Assembly: GCA_965222995.1 (NCBI GenBank)
Contig: OZ244977.1
Location: 3,224,001-3,288,000 of the forward strand
Reading direction: 5' to 3'
DNA: 64,000 bases
Source: SB11 sp965222995
Lineage (GTDB): Bacteria > Bacteroidota > Bacteroidia > UBA8524
Under the pieces are notes generated by a model. It searched no databases. It saw only the letters and a list, made by a program, of their open reading frames with translations, and was not told where the DNA came from. Shown piece after piece: positions 40,722 to 49,048 of the stretch. The position numbers and the translations under genes were made by a program. The stretch's first letter is position 1. The number at the start of each line of letters is the position of its first letter.

Positions 40722-41819
40722 TTAGTTAAGAACCTTTCCTTCATGAGTAACCAAAGTACCCTTTGTAATCTCCTCTTCCATCTCCCATTTCATGCCGTCT
40801 TTGTCTGCTAAATGGTTTAATAGGTTATAAATATTTTTAGCGTATAAGTCGCTGGCATTTTGAGGCAACAGTGCAGGGATATTACTTTGCCCCACTATTT
40901 TCACTCCATGCTTTGTAACAACTTTGTCTAACTCACTCAACTCACAATTTCCACCTTGCTCTACTGCCATATCCACTATTACACTACCAAACTTCATGGC
41001 TTTTACCATTTCTTCAGTAATTAATACAGGAGCTTTTTTACCCATTACCAATGCTGTGGTAATTACCAAATCTGCTTTTGAAATATGGTTTAACAGGGTT
41101 TCTTTTTGGCGACGTAAGTAATCTTCACTTACTTCTTTGGCATATCCGCCTTCTGTTTTCACAGCATCATCACCTTCAACGGTTACAAATTTCCCTCCTA
41201 AGGATTCTACTTGTTCTTTGGTTTCAGGGCGAACGTCCGTAGCTTCTACAACGGCACCCAAACGCTTAGCTGTAGCTATTGCTTGTAGTCCTGCTACTCC
41301 AACACCAAAAATCAAAACCTTTGATGGGGTCACCGTTCCGGCTGCGGTCATTAATAATGGGAAGATTTTTCCCATAGCATCAGCCCCCATTATTACTGCT
41401 TTATAACCCGCCAAGTTGCTTTGAGAGCTTAATGCGTCCATGTTTTGTGCACGAGATATGCGCGGGATTGCATCCATAGCAAAGCAGCTAATATTTTTAT
41501 CAGCTATTTTCTGTACCAGCTCAGTATTTATTTTAGCGTATAAAAAGCAAACCAATACTTTGCCTGATGGAATTGAATTAATTTCATCATCGGTTGGAGG
41601 GTTGACTTTTAAAAAAATATCCGCATTACTAAGATTAGCTTTTTCTGTAACTGTAGCTTCGGCATCAATATAATCCTGATTACTGAAAAACGAGCTTTCT
41701 CCTGCTTCATTTTCTACAGTTACTTCATGTCCTTGCTTAATATATTGTTTTGCTACTTGAGGGGTAAGAGCTACCCGTGTCTCATTAGGTCTAGTTTCTT
41801 TAAAAACTGCAATTTTCAC
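40722..41819 (-). CDS. pntA1: NAD(P) transhydrogenase alpha subunit, NAD-binding part
   Basis: This 365-residue soluble domain I binds NAD(H) and resembles alanine dehydrogenase: MKIAVFKETRPNETRVALTPQVAKQYIKQGHEVTVENEAG, then a Rossmann motif VLIFGVGVAGLQAIATAKRLGAVVEATDVRPE. A mobile-loop sequence EVSEDYLRRQKETL and the tail VAVEQGGNCELSELDKVV are also seen. It is the first gene of the three-gene set. The upstream 142-base gap to the T9SS protein gene contains that gene's terminator but no clear promoter of its own. Confidence 0.96.
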   Translation of the reverse strand: MKIAVFKETRPNETRVALTPQVAKQYIKQGHEVTVENEAGESSFFSNQDYIDAEATVTEKANLSNADIFLKVNPPTDDEINSIPSGKVLVCFLYAKINTELVQKIADKNISCFAMDAIPRISRAQNMDALSSQSNLAGYKAVIMGADAMGKIFPLLMTAAGTVTPSKVLIFGVGVAGLQAIATAKRLGAVVEATDVRPETKEQVESLGGKFVTVEGDDAVKTEGGYAKEVSEDYLRRQKETLLNHISKADLVITTALVMGKKAPVLITEEMVKAMKFGSVIVDMAVEQGGNCELSELDKVVTKHGVKIVGQSNIPALLPQNASDLYAKNIYNLLNHLADKDGMKWEMEEEITKGTLVTHEGKVLN

Positions 41820-41912
41820 TAAATGAATTCGGTTTAGTTGATTTTTAGCAAGTTATAAGAAACTGTGTAAGATTAAAATTTAATTAGATTAACAAATCTG
41901 AAACAAACAAAA

Positions 41913-41935
41913 AACCCGCACTACTAGTATGGGTT
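41913..41935 (-). terminator. Intrinsic terminator after the small T9SS protein gene
   Basis: A stem of about nine pairs (AACCCGCACTA with TAGTATGGGTT, one mismatch and one G-T pair) around one base is followed on the minus strand by a T-run. Confidence 0.6.
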
Positions 41936-41961
41936 TCAATTTAATATTTGTGTTAATACCT

Positions 41962-42642
41962 TTAGTTTATTTTCTTAAACTGTTTTGATATTACTTTTCC
42001 TGAATCTGTTGTATAACGTAAAAAGTAAATACCTGCTGCTAAATCGTTCACATCCATAGCTGATGTTGAGCCTGTATGCAAGTGTGTTTTTTTCAACTGA
42101 CCCAGCACATTATAAACACTTATTTTAATAGTTTTAGTTGCTTCTAAATCTATGTTTAATGTTTTTGATACCGGATTGGGGTATATTTTAGCATGGTTTT
42201 GCTTAACATTATTTACATTTAATGCCCATGTACTAAACTGAAAATCTTGGGTTTTTCCGTTAGCACTATCGCCTTTTTCAAAAATTTCTACAGTCACAGA
42301 TGCATTACCTCTAACACCATTTGGATAGAGATGGACATCAACATTACCAGAATCTCCTGCATCCAAATCAAACTCTTCTCTAAGCACTTGGTCAGAGTAG
42401 CAAATATTTTTATCACATATTGCAGATGACCAACTCATTGGGAAGCTATTGCGAATCATTCTCCAAACATAGGTTTTGGTATTGTTGCCTGTATTTTTCA
42501 CATAAGCGTAACCTACTAATTCAAACTCGCTGGCAGGCCCATGTCTGTCAACTCCTTTTTTATCAGGAGTTACGGTAAACTGTGCTTGTGCAGAAAGAGC
42601 AAAAGCAAACAAAACAAATAGTGTAAGTATATTTTTTTTCAT
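41962..42642 (-). CDS. Secreted protein with T9SS sorting domain (226 residues)
   Basis: The protein has a signal peptide (MKKNILTLFVLFAFALSAQA), a beta-rich domain of about 120 residues (FELVGYAYVKNTGNNTKTYVWRM, with a cysteine pair in AICDKNICYS) and a type A T9SS C-terminal domain (AKIYPNPVSKTLNI, then DLAAGIYFLRY and KQFKKIN). The Cys-containing loop may form a disulphide after export. No catalytic residues are seen; an adhesion or matrix role is plausible. It has a strong promoter and terminator of its own, so it is transcribed alone. Confidence 0.85.
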   Translation of the reverse strand: MKKNILTLFVLFAFALSAQAQFTVTPDKKGVDRHGPASEFELVGYAYVKNTGNNTKTYVWRMIRNSFPMSWSSAICDKNICYSDQVLREEFDLDAGDSGNVDVHLYPNGVRGNASVTVEIFEKGDSANGKTQDFQFSTWALNVNNVKQNHAKIYPNPVSKTLNIDLEATKTIKISVYNVLGQLKKTHLHTGSTSAMDVNDLAAGIYFLRYTTDSGKVISKQFKKIN

Positions 42643-42654
42643 GTTCTATTAATT

Positions 42655-42684
42655 CAAAATTAAGCTATAGTATATAAAATACAA
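42655..42684 (-). promoter_or_regulatory. Promoter TTG-N19-TAATTTTG of the small T9SS protein gene
   Basis: On the minus strand TTG (42684-42682) and TAATTTTG (42662-42655) are 19 bases apart, matching the Bacteroidota consensus exactly. Confidence 0.72.
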
Positions 42685-42709
42685 AAACTATGCTAAACTA
42701 GCCTAAACC

Positions 42710-43567
42710 TTACTCATATTCTTTTAAGCTTATGTCTAAGCTTTTAACCGAGTGTGTTAATGCCCCTATTGAGATAAAATCAACCCCTGTTTCAGCATAC
42801 AAGCGAACGGTTTCCAGTGTTATACCTCCTGAAGCTTCGGTCTCGAACCTTCCGTCAATTAAAGCTATAGCTTTTGTAATTTGCTGGGGAGTAAAGTTGT
42901 CTAACATTACCCTATTTACCCCACCAATTTTTAAGACTTCTTTTACCTCGCTAATGTTGCGTGTTTCTACTTCTATTTTTAAATCCAGTTGATTTTCAGC
43001 CAAATACTTTTGCGTACTTTTTATAGCTGCTTCTATTCCGCCTGCATAATCAATATGATTATCCTTCAACATAATCATATCATATAAACCAATACGGTGG
43101 TTATATGCCCCTCCAACGGTTACCGCCCATTTTTCTAAAAAGCGTAGTCCTGGAGTTGTTTTGCGGGTATCTAAAATTTTGGTATTCAGTCCTTCAACCA
43201 GTTTCATTACTTTATTAGCCATAGTAGCCACCCCACTTAACCTTTGGGCACAATTAAGCACCAACCTCTCAGCCTTTAAAATACTGTGTACGCTGCCTTC
43301 AACCAATAAGCCAACATCTCCCTTTTTCACACTATCTCCATCTTTCAATAAAAGCTCAACCTCCAAATGTTCATCCACATATTTAAAAATGGCGTATGCA
43401 AGCTCAAGCCCTGCAATTACACCGTTTTCTTTAATCAGCATATGTGCTTTGCCCTTAGTTCCCTGAGGAATAGATGCCAACGAGGAGTGGTCTCCGCTAC
43501 CTACATCTTCTTGCAAACTTCGGGCTATAAAATCAGTACATTCTTTTGAGGTGAAAAGAGGGTTCAT
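42710..43567 (-). CDS. nadC: Nicotinate-nucleotide pyrophosphorylase (quinolinate phosphoribosyltransferase)
   Basis: This 285-residue enzyme converts quinolinate and PRPP to nicotinate mononucleotide in de novo NAD synthesis. Conserved parts are GDHSSLASIPQG, LNCAQRLSGVATMANKVMKLVEGL, KILDTRKTTPGLRFLEKWAVTVGGAYNHRIGLYDMIMLKDNH and the C-terminal VDFISIGALTHSVKSLDISL. Length and motifs are normal. Neighbouring is a DUF4783 protein gene, a frequent pairing in Bacteroidota. A TACCTTTG sequence lies only 5 bases before the start, so the message may be nearly leaderless. Confidence 0.95.
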   Translation of the reverse strand: MNPLFTSKECTDFIARSLQEDVGSGDHSSLASIPQGTKGKAHMLIKENGVIAGLELAYAIFKYVDEHLEVELLLKDGDSVKKGDVGLLVEGSVHSILKAERLVLNCAQRLSGVATMANKVMKLVEGLNTKILDTRKTTPGLRFLEKWAVTVGGAYNHRIGLYDMIMLKDNHIDYAGGIEAAIKSTQKYLAENQLDLKIEVETRNISEVKEVLKIGGVNRVMLDNFTPQQITKAIALIDGRFETEASGGITLETVRLYAETGVDFISIGALTHSVKSLDISLKEYE

Positions 43568-43661
43568 GCCGCAAAGGTAGCACTATTACCATACGAGTTT
43601 TATGATTTAGAAAAGGAATATGAAATAACTTGAAACTGTAAACAGAAAACTTAAACCAAGC

Positions 43662-44066
43662 CTACTCTTTCTCAAACTTCATCTCATGGATAAGGTTTTT
43701 ACCATTTATTTCTTTTACATAAATGGTAACACGATATTCACCTGCTTTTGTATTGTAACTGCCTATAGCAAAGCTGTTATTGCCATACGATTTGGCACGG
43801 TGTGTAATTTTAAATTGGGTACAAGGGTGTTTACCGAAAAAGTTTTTCAAAACCATTTCAGCTTGGGTTTTACTATACACCCCTTCGTTATTTTCTATAT
43901 TCAACTCTACGCTAGAGTTAAAATAATTAGCTACTTCTTTTGCGCTATTATGTTGTATCCCCGCTGCAACGTTATCAAAAACATCGCCCTTTATAGCAAA
44001 AGCAGAGCAAACCGCCACCAGCAGTATAACTGAAACTTTAGCTATGTTTTTTTTCACTTTATTCAT
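43662..44066 (-). CDS. DUF4783-like secreted protein
   Basis: The start at ATG 44066 gives 134 residues. A start at 44078 would lie 2 bases from the -7 promoter element, so the shorter form is preferred. The N-terminus (MNKVKKNIAKVSVILLVAVCSAFA) is a signal peptide. The rest is an NTF2-like fold: IQHNSAKEVANYFNSSVELNIENNEGVYSKTQAEMVLKNFF, then FKITHRAKSYGNNSFAIGSYNTKAGEYRVTIYVKE. Its fold suggests ligand or partner binding. It is adjacent to nadC on the same strand, an arrangement I recall from other Bacteroidota; function unknown. Confidence 0.78.
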   Translation of the reverse strand: MNKVKKNIAKVSVILLVAVCSAFAIKGDVFDNVAAGIQHNSAKEVANYFNSSVELNIENNEGVYSKTQAEMVLKNFFGKHPCTQFKITHRAKSYGNNSFAIGSYNTKAGEYRVTIYVKEINGKNLIHEMKFEKE

Positions 44067-44079
44067 AACTTTCAACATA

Positions 44080-44087
44080 CAAAACTA
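44080..44087 (-). promoter_or_regulatory. Promoter -7 element (TAGTTTTG) of the DUF4783 gene
   Basis: An exact TAnnTTTG match on the minus strand. Its closeness to the ATG at 44078 argues for the in-frame start at 44066. Confidence 0.45.
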
Positions 44088-44134
44088 AAAGTATGCCAAT
44101 GTATAAAAAGGCGGGCATATGAAACTCTTCGCCT

Positions 44135-44785
44135 ATGAACAAAATTACAGTTTTAGCCGACAAAAACTCGGTTATTCAACAATTTCTTACAGAAATAAGG
44201 GATAAAGACCTACAGAAAGACCGCTTACGTTTTAATAGGAATATTGAAAGAATTGGTGAGTTGCTTGCCTATGAGCTAAGTAAAGACCTTGAGTATACGG
44301 ACAGAGAAACGGAAACACCCCTTACCAAAACTACTACTAAAACTCTTAAAGAGCAGCCTGTTGTTGCTGCTGTTTTACGTGCCGCAATTCCATTACAAAG
44401 AGGGGTAACAAATATTTTTGACCATGCTGACCGTGCTTTTGTTTCAGCGTACAGAAATTATATTGACGATACCTCGTTTGAGGTAGAACTGGGGTATATG
44501 GCCGCACCTGCTATAAAAGACCGCACTTTAATTTTTACAGACCCCATGCTAGCTACGGGCAAATCTGTATTGCTTACGCTAAACAGTTTACTTAGTAAAG
44601 GCGAGCCTAAACACACCCATATTGTTGCAGTTGTTGCCAGCAAAGAAGGTTTGGCAAACCTTAATGCCAACTTAAAAAATGTAAGTTTTTGGATAGGTGC
44701 TGTTGACGATACCTTAAATTCGCATAGTTATATTGTACCCGGATTAGGAGATGCCGGCGACCTTGCCTTTGGCGCTAAAGAATAA
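44135..44785 (+). CDS. upp: Uracil phosphoribosyltransferase
   Basis: This 216-residue salvage enzyme makes UMP from uracil and PRPP. PRTase features are AAVLRAAIPLQRGVTNIFDHAD and the PRPP loop TLIFTDPMLATGKSVLLTLNSLL (acidic pair followed by ATGKS), with the uracil-binding tail YIVPGLGDAGDLAFGAKE. The stop overlaps the ATG of the HAD gene by one base (TAATG). Pairing with a YjjG-type nucleotidase fits pyrimidine salvage and pool cleaning. Confidence 0.95.
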   Translation: MNKITVLADKNSVIQQFLTEIRDKDLQKDRLRFNRNIERIGELLAYELSKDLEYTDRETETPLTKTTTKTLKEQPVVAAVLRAAIPLQRGVTNIFDHADRAFVSAYRNYIDDTSFEVELGYMAAPAIKDRTLIFTDPMLATGKSVLLTLNSLLSKGEPKHTHIVAVVASKEGLANLNANLKNVSFWIGAVDDTLNSHSYIVPGLGDAGDLAFGAKE

Positions 44786-45483
44786 TGCAGAAAGAATACA
44801 AACACATTTTTTTCGATCTTGACCATACTCTTTGGGATTTTGAGAAAAATGCAAACGAAACTTTAGAACACCTCTACTTTCACTATAAGCTTAAAGAATT
44901 TGGAATAGCTCATCCCGATCTTTTTGTTGAAAGATACCATGTGATAAATGATAAAATGTGGGATTTATACAGCAAAAAGCTCATAAGTAAAGATGAGTTA
45001 AGAGAAAAGCGTTTTGAGAATGCACTTATAGATTTAGGGATGTCCCCTCAAGAAATACCTGATGGCATATGGCAGCTGTATTTAGAAATTTGCCCAACAA
45101 AAACTAATTTGTTTGATGGGGCTAAAGACCTTTTAGAGTACCTAAACGGTAAGTACACACTATCCATAATAACCAATGGGTTTGAAGAAACCCAACACAA
45201 AAAACTGAAACATAGTGATATTGGTAAATACTTTACGCACATGCTTAGCTCTGAAAAGTTTGGAATTGCCAAACCCGACCCAAAAATCTTTAATCATTTG
45301 TTGCAACTAAATAAGGCTTCAAATACTGAAACCATTATGATTGGTGATAATATGGAAACCGATATAAAAGGAGCCAAAGCCGCTGCAATAGACCATGTTT
45401 TTTTTAACCCCGAAAAAAACAACCATAACCACGATGTTGAAAAGGAGGTTCACCACCTATTAGAGTTAAAAGAAATAATATAA
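44785..45483 (+). CDS. HAD hydrolase, YjjG-type noncanonical pyrimidine nucleotidase
   Basis: This 232-residue enzyme of the haloacid dehalogenase superfamily has all four HAD motifs: FFDLDHTLWDFEKNA (motif I), SIITNGFEETQ (II), GIAKPDPKIFNHLL (III) and MIGDNMETDIKGAKAA (IV). The DHTLW motif I and helical cap match YjjG, which removes phosphate from modified pyrimidine nucleotides to prevent misincorporation. It follows upp with a 1-base overlap, so the two genes share a message. Confidence 0.9.
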   Translation: MQKEYKHIFFDLDHTLWDFEKNANETLEHLYFHYKLKEFGIAHPDLFVERYHVINDKMWDLYSKKLISKDELREKRFENALIDLGMSPQEIPDGIWQLYLEICPTKTNLFDGAKDLLEYLNGKYTLSIITNGFEETQHKKLKHSDIGKYFTHMLSSEKFGIAKPDPKIFNHLLQLNKASNTETIMIGDNMETDIKGAKAAAIDHVFFNPEKNNHNHDVEKEVHHLLELKEII

Positions 45484-45541
45484 AAGTTAGTAGAATAAGC
45501 CATAACCAAATAGCACAATATTTGTTAATATTGATATACCA

Positions 45542-46417
45542 ATGAGACTTATAGGGCCCATATTTTTCAGGATATTTTTAGTTGTAGTAGGGCTATTTGT
45601 GGTATTTGGAGCGTTAACACAATGTGCATCATCAGCTTTGGTAAAGAGCAAAAAAACCATAGAGCAACAGTTTGAAGATAAAGCGTATAAACCCGGGTTT
45701 TATACCTATACAGTGCAAGGGCGAACTATGCATTATGTGCAGGTAGGTGATATACACAAGCCCATGGTAATTTTTGTGCATGGTTCTCCGGGCGGATGGG
45801 ATGCTTATATAGATTATTTTAAAGACAGTTCTCTTACTGCTATTGCCTGCTTGGTATCTGTAGACCGCGCCGGATATGGAGGCAGCGGCTCAGGAATTGC
45901 CGAACCTTCACTAGAAGCCCAAGGTACGGATATAGCTCCTATTTTGGCAACTTCTAAAGCTAAAGAAAAGCCTGTTTTAGTCGGGCACTCTTTAGGCGGA
46001 CCAATTGTAGCCCGCATGGCAATGGATTATCCCGATGCTATGAAGTCTTTAATTATGCTTGCCCCATCTATAGATCCTGAAATGGAAAACAATGAGTGGT
46101 GGAGATATATTTTAAAATCGGGTATTGTTAGAGCAGTAATGCCCCCTGCATTAGTATCTAGCAATTTAGAGCTGATGCCACTGGAGGAGGAGCTGAACAA
46201 AATGCTACCCCTTTGGAAAAACATAAAAGTACCCTGCACTATTATGCATGGCAAAAAAGACATGCTGGTGCCCTATGAAAATGTTGCCTTTTTTGAAAAA
46301 ATGCTGGTAAATGCTCCAAAAAAAGAGGTAGTAGCATTTGAAAAAGAAAACCATTTTATCCCCTGGACGCAGTATGACACTGTGAAAATGAAGATAATGG
46401 AGCACTTAAAGTATTAG
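45542..46417 (+). CDS. Membrane-anchored alpha/beta hydrolase
   Basis: This 291-residue protein has an N-terminal membrane helix (about 5-28, MRLIGPIFFRIFLVVVGLFVVFGAL) then an alpha/beta hydrolase domain from about 50. The oxyanion region is FVHGSPGGWDAY, the nucleophile elbow VLVGHSLGGPIVARMA (Ser in GHSLG), and the terminal His lies in EKENHFIPW; the acid is probably in MHGKKDMLVP. The cap is small. Substrate unknown; closest in style to bacterial lysophospholipases and esterases. Single gene, 58 bases behind the HAD gene. Confidence 0.87.
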   Translation: MRLIGPIFFRIFLVVVGLFVVFGALTQCASSALVKSKKTIEQQFEDKAYKPGFYTYTVQGRTMHYVQVGDIHKPMVIFVHGSPGGWDAYIDYFKDSSLTAIACLVSVDRAGYGGSGSGIAEPSLEAQGTDIAPILATSKAKEKPVLVGHSLGGPIVARMAMDYPDAMKSLIMLAPSIDPEMENNEWWRYILKSGIVRAVMPPALVSSNLELMPLEEELNKMLPLWKNIKVPCTIMHGKKDMLVPYENVAFFEKMLVNAPKKEVVAFEKENHFIPWTQYDTVKMKIMEHLKY

Positions 46418-46449
46418 TACACCCATCTATTATTTCTTGCAAACCAAAA

Positions 46450-46477
46450 AGCCCGACCAGTTAGTATCGGTCAGGCT
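46450..46477 (-). terminator. Intrinsic terminator after the lipocalin-like lipoprotein gene
   Basis: AGCCCGACC pairs with GGTCAGGCT (one mismatch) around a 10-base loop. On the minus strand five T follow. Confidence 0.65.
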
Positions 46478-46509
46478 TGATTATATATAGGTAAAGGATT
46501 AGTTCCTTT

Positions 46510-46992
46510 TTATTGCGCAGTATACGTTTCTATCAGCTTATAATTAGTTCCCTGAAAATTCATAAAACGCTTCAATTTCAAAGTAGTGCTTGTAAGCTCT
46601 AAAAGTTCAAAGTCTTTTTCCCCTAAACTGGGTATATAAATACTTACCTCATTTTTTTCTTCGTCAAAAGACCAATTACCATATTCTGTTTGTTTAGCAC
46701 CGTTGCACTTTTTAGCTCCTTCACTATAGGTTACTTTTTGGCTTGTAGATAAACTCATGGTATTATCTTTAATGCAATCATCAAAAAAGGCATTGTAAAA
46801 GTCCGTTACACCTTGTATGGCAGGGCTTACTTCTGCACCTGATATTTTCCAGGGTTTAGCTGTTAGCAATTCCATTTTTGTTGGTGCAGGAGCGCTTGGG
46901 CTTGGTGTTGAAGTTTCTTCCTCTTTTTTGCAAGACGACAGTATTAAAACAGTCATCAAAACAAAAGCAAAGGGCTTAAATAATTTTTTCAT
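46510..46992 (-). CDS. Lipocalin-like lipoprotein
   Basis: The 160-residue protein has a lipoprotein signal (MKKLFKPFAFVLMTVLILSSC, acceptor Cys21), a Glu/Ser/Thr/Pro linker and a lipocalin-like beta barrel: LLTAKPWKISGAEVSPAIQGVTDFYNAFFDDCIKDNTMSLS, YGNWSFDEEKNEVSIYIPSLG and LLELTSTTLKLKRFM. The TxKPWKIsG opening and the DDCIKDN loop are typical of small Bacteroidota lipocalin-like surface proteins. Ligand unknown. Confidence 0.8.
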   Translation of the reverse strand: MKKLFKPFAFVLMTVLILSSCKKEEETSTPSPSAPAPTKMELLTAKPWKISGAEVSPAIQGVTDFYNAFFDDCIKDNTMSLSTSQKVTYSEGAKKCNGAKQTEYGNWSFDEEKNEVSIYIPSLGEKDFELLELTSTTLKLKRFMNFQGTNYKLIETYTAQ

Positions 46993-47211
46993 AATGTTAT
47001 TATTCTTTGATTTCTACACCGAAAGTACCCGCCCCCTTTTACTTATTTTTTTATTATTGACTAACGAAGTATTTGTATTGAAATAGAGCATTTTACACAT
47101 TGTCTTCTGTTAGTAATCAAAAACAGCTCTTTCACCATTAAAAACACTTCGTTTATCAATTAAACAGCTTTCAAACCAACAACAAATAAGTACTTTACAT
47201 TATAATTTAAA

Positions 47212-48252
47212 ATGAGGCTTACGCTAAAAAATATTGATGCCATTATATTTAGTCGCCTGTCGCGAAACATCATTTTCTGGGCATTTATTGTCTTTTATAT
47301 AGCCTCAACCAAAGAGCATGTTTTACAAAGTTTTGTGCTGCTCACTATCATCTTTTTGGTTTCTTACGGTATACCTTGTTATACCAACAACCTTTGGCTA
47401 ATACCCAAATACTTGGTTAAACGTAAATACGGTTTGTATTTATTATTGTTCGGGGTATTGTGGACATTAACCACAGTAGAATCGTATTATATTACGCAGT
47501 GGGTAAACCAATGGTTCCCGTCTTGCGATTACATGGGAGAACTTAAAGATTCACCTATGCCTTCACATGTAATGCCTGCAGCCATGTTTTTTCTTTTTTT
47601 GGGTACAGGTAAATTCACTGCCGATGCAATCAATAATCAACGAAAATTAGAGAACCTTGAACGTGAAAAACTGGCAAGTGAGTTAGAGAGTTTAAAATCT
47701 CAAATTAACCCCCATTTTATTTTCAATGCCTTAAACACCATCTACGGTTTATCGCGAAAAACCAGCCCTGAAGCTGCGGAGGCAACAATAAAGTTATCAG
47801 ACATATTGCGGTATGTATTGTATGAGTGTAATGATGAAAGAATTTTTCTGAAAGATGAACTAAACTTTATAAAACAATATATTGAGTTTGCTAAGCTTAG
47901 AGCCCGACCCAATGTTAAAATTACTTTTGAAATTGATGGCAACACTAAAGAGCTTCAAATAGCTCCCCTATTGCTATTGCCACTGGTTGAGAATGCAATG
48001 AAGCACGGTTTAGCTAAACAAATAGAACAACCTTGGGTGAATATTACTATTCAAGTTGAGGGCAATAGGTTATCTTTTGTATGTGTCAACAGTAACACCA
48101 GCAAAAAGAATTTACAGCTGGATATGAGCAGTGGCATAGGACTAAAAAATGTTTACCGCAGATTGGAGTTACTGTATGATGGTAAACACCATATTGAAGT
48201 GAATGAAACTGACGTTGACCATAGTGTGAACCTAAAACTGGAGCTTGTATGA
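47212..48252 (+). CDS. LytS/YehU-type sensor histidine kinase
   Basis: This 346-residue membrane kinase has four predicted helices in the first 140 residues (at about 18-37, 39-60, 77-97 and 120-138). The His_kinase domain (PF06580) follows: the phosphoacceptor in LKSQINPHFIFNALNTIYGL and an HATPase domain with LLLLPLVENAMKHGL (N-box) and SGIGLKNVYRRLELLY (G-box). It controls the LytTR response regulator, whose gene overlaps by 4 bases. The signal is unknown; the absence of an extracytoplasmic sensor domain suggests sensing within the membrane. Confidence 0.92.
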   Translation: MRLTLKNIDAIIFSRLSRNIIFWAFIVFYIASTKEHVLQSFVLLTIIFLVSYGIPCYTNNLWLIPKYLVKRKYGLYLLLFGVLWTLTTVESYYITQWVNQWFPSCDYMGELKDSPMPSHVMPAAMFFLFLGTGKFTADAINNQRKLENLEREKLASELESLKSQINPHFIFNALNTIYGLSRKTSPEAAEATIKLSDILRYVLYECNDERIFLKDELNFIKQYIEFAKLRARPNVKITFEIDGNTKELQIAPLLLLPLVENAMKHGLAKQIEQPWVNITIQVEGNRLSFVCVNSNTSKKNLQLDMSSGIGLKNVYRRLELLYDGKHHIEVNETDVDHSVNLKLELV

Positions 48253-48965
48253 TACTAAACTGTATAATCACTGATGACGAGCCGATAGCTATTGAAATAA
48301 TTGAAGACTATATACAGCTAATACCCGGGCTACAGATGCAAACCACTTGTACCGATGCTTTAGATACTTTTGAGGCCTTAAGAAAGAATGATGCTGATGT
48401 ACTGTTTATTGATATACAAATGCCTGGGATTAGCGGGCTTGATTTTATTCGGTCGTTAAAAAAACCTCCCTTAGTAGTATTTACAACCGCCTACCCAAAT
48501 TATGCTTTAGAGGGGTTTGAACTGGATGCTGTAGATTATTTGCTGAAACCTATTTCTATTGAGCGGTTTTTGAAAACTACAGACAAGTTATTTGCCCGAA
48601 AAAATATAGTTAATAAGCAACAAACCATAGAAGTACCCACCGAGAAAAAATCATTTTTCATAAAATCAAACTCGGGGTATGCCAGAATAGCCTTTAACAA
48701 AATACTTTATGTTGAAGGGCTTGAAAACTATATTAAAATTGTTTGTGCAGATAAAACAATAGTCTCATTAAATACTATGAAAAATGCAGAGTCAATGCTC
48801 CCCCCCGAAAAGTTCTTACGCATACACCGTTCACATATTATTAATCTGGATAAAGTAGAAACATACAAGGAAAACACGTTTAAAATCTTGGATAAACAGC
48901 TTGTGGTGGGTAAAAGTTATCGTAAATCCATTGTAGAGTTTTTAAAAAATAATCGCTTAGAATAG
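48249..48965 (+). CDS. LytTR-family response regulator
   Basis: The 238-residue protein has a CheY-like receiver (about 1-120) with the acid pair TDDEPIA, phospho-acceptor Asp in VLFIDIQMPGISG and Lys in AVDYLLKPISIERF. A LytTR DNA-binding domain follows (about 135-238): FFIKSNSGYARIAFNKILYVEGLENYIKIVCAD and FLRIHRSHIINLDKVE. LytTR proteins bind direct-repeat sites of about 9 bases. Its partner is the upstream kinase. Confidence 0.93.
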   Translation: MILNCIITDDEPIAIEIIEDYIQLIPGLQMQTTCTDALDTFEALRKNDADVLFIDIQMPGISGLDFIRSLKKPPLVVFTTAYPNYALEGFELDAVDYLLKPISIERFLKTTDKLFARKNIVNKQQTIEVPTEKKSFFIKSNSGYARIAFNKILYVEGLENYIKIVCADKTIVSLNTMKNAESMLPPEKFLRIHRSHIINLDKVETYKENTFKILDKQLVVGKSYRKSIVEFLKNNRLE

Positions 48966-49014
48966 TACAACAATAAGCTGATTTTAGTCATTTCATTAAA
49001 ACTAACGCTTGTTG

Positions 49015-49022
49015 TAACTTTG
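49015..49022 (+). promoter_or_regulatory. Promoter -7 element (TAACTTTG) of the ferredoxin reductase gene
   Basis: An exact TAnnTTTG match 27 bases before ATG 49049. A TTT, not TTG, lies about 21 bases upstream. Confidence 0.5.
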
Positions 49023-49048
49023 CAGTCTCTTTTTTTGTTAGAAAATAA

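Noticed and set aside
46450..46477. Terminator for the alpha/beta hydrolase gene
   Set aside because: The T-run lies on the minus-strand side, so it mainly ends the lipocalin-like gene, although it may slow both directions.
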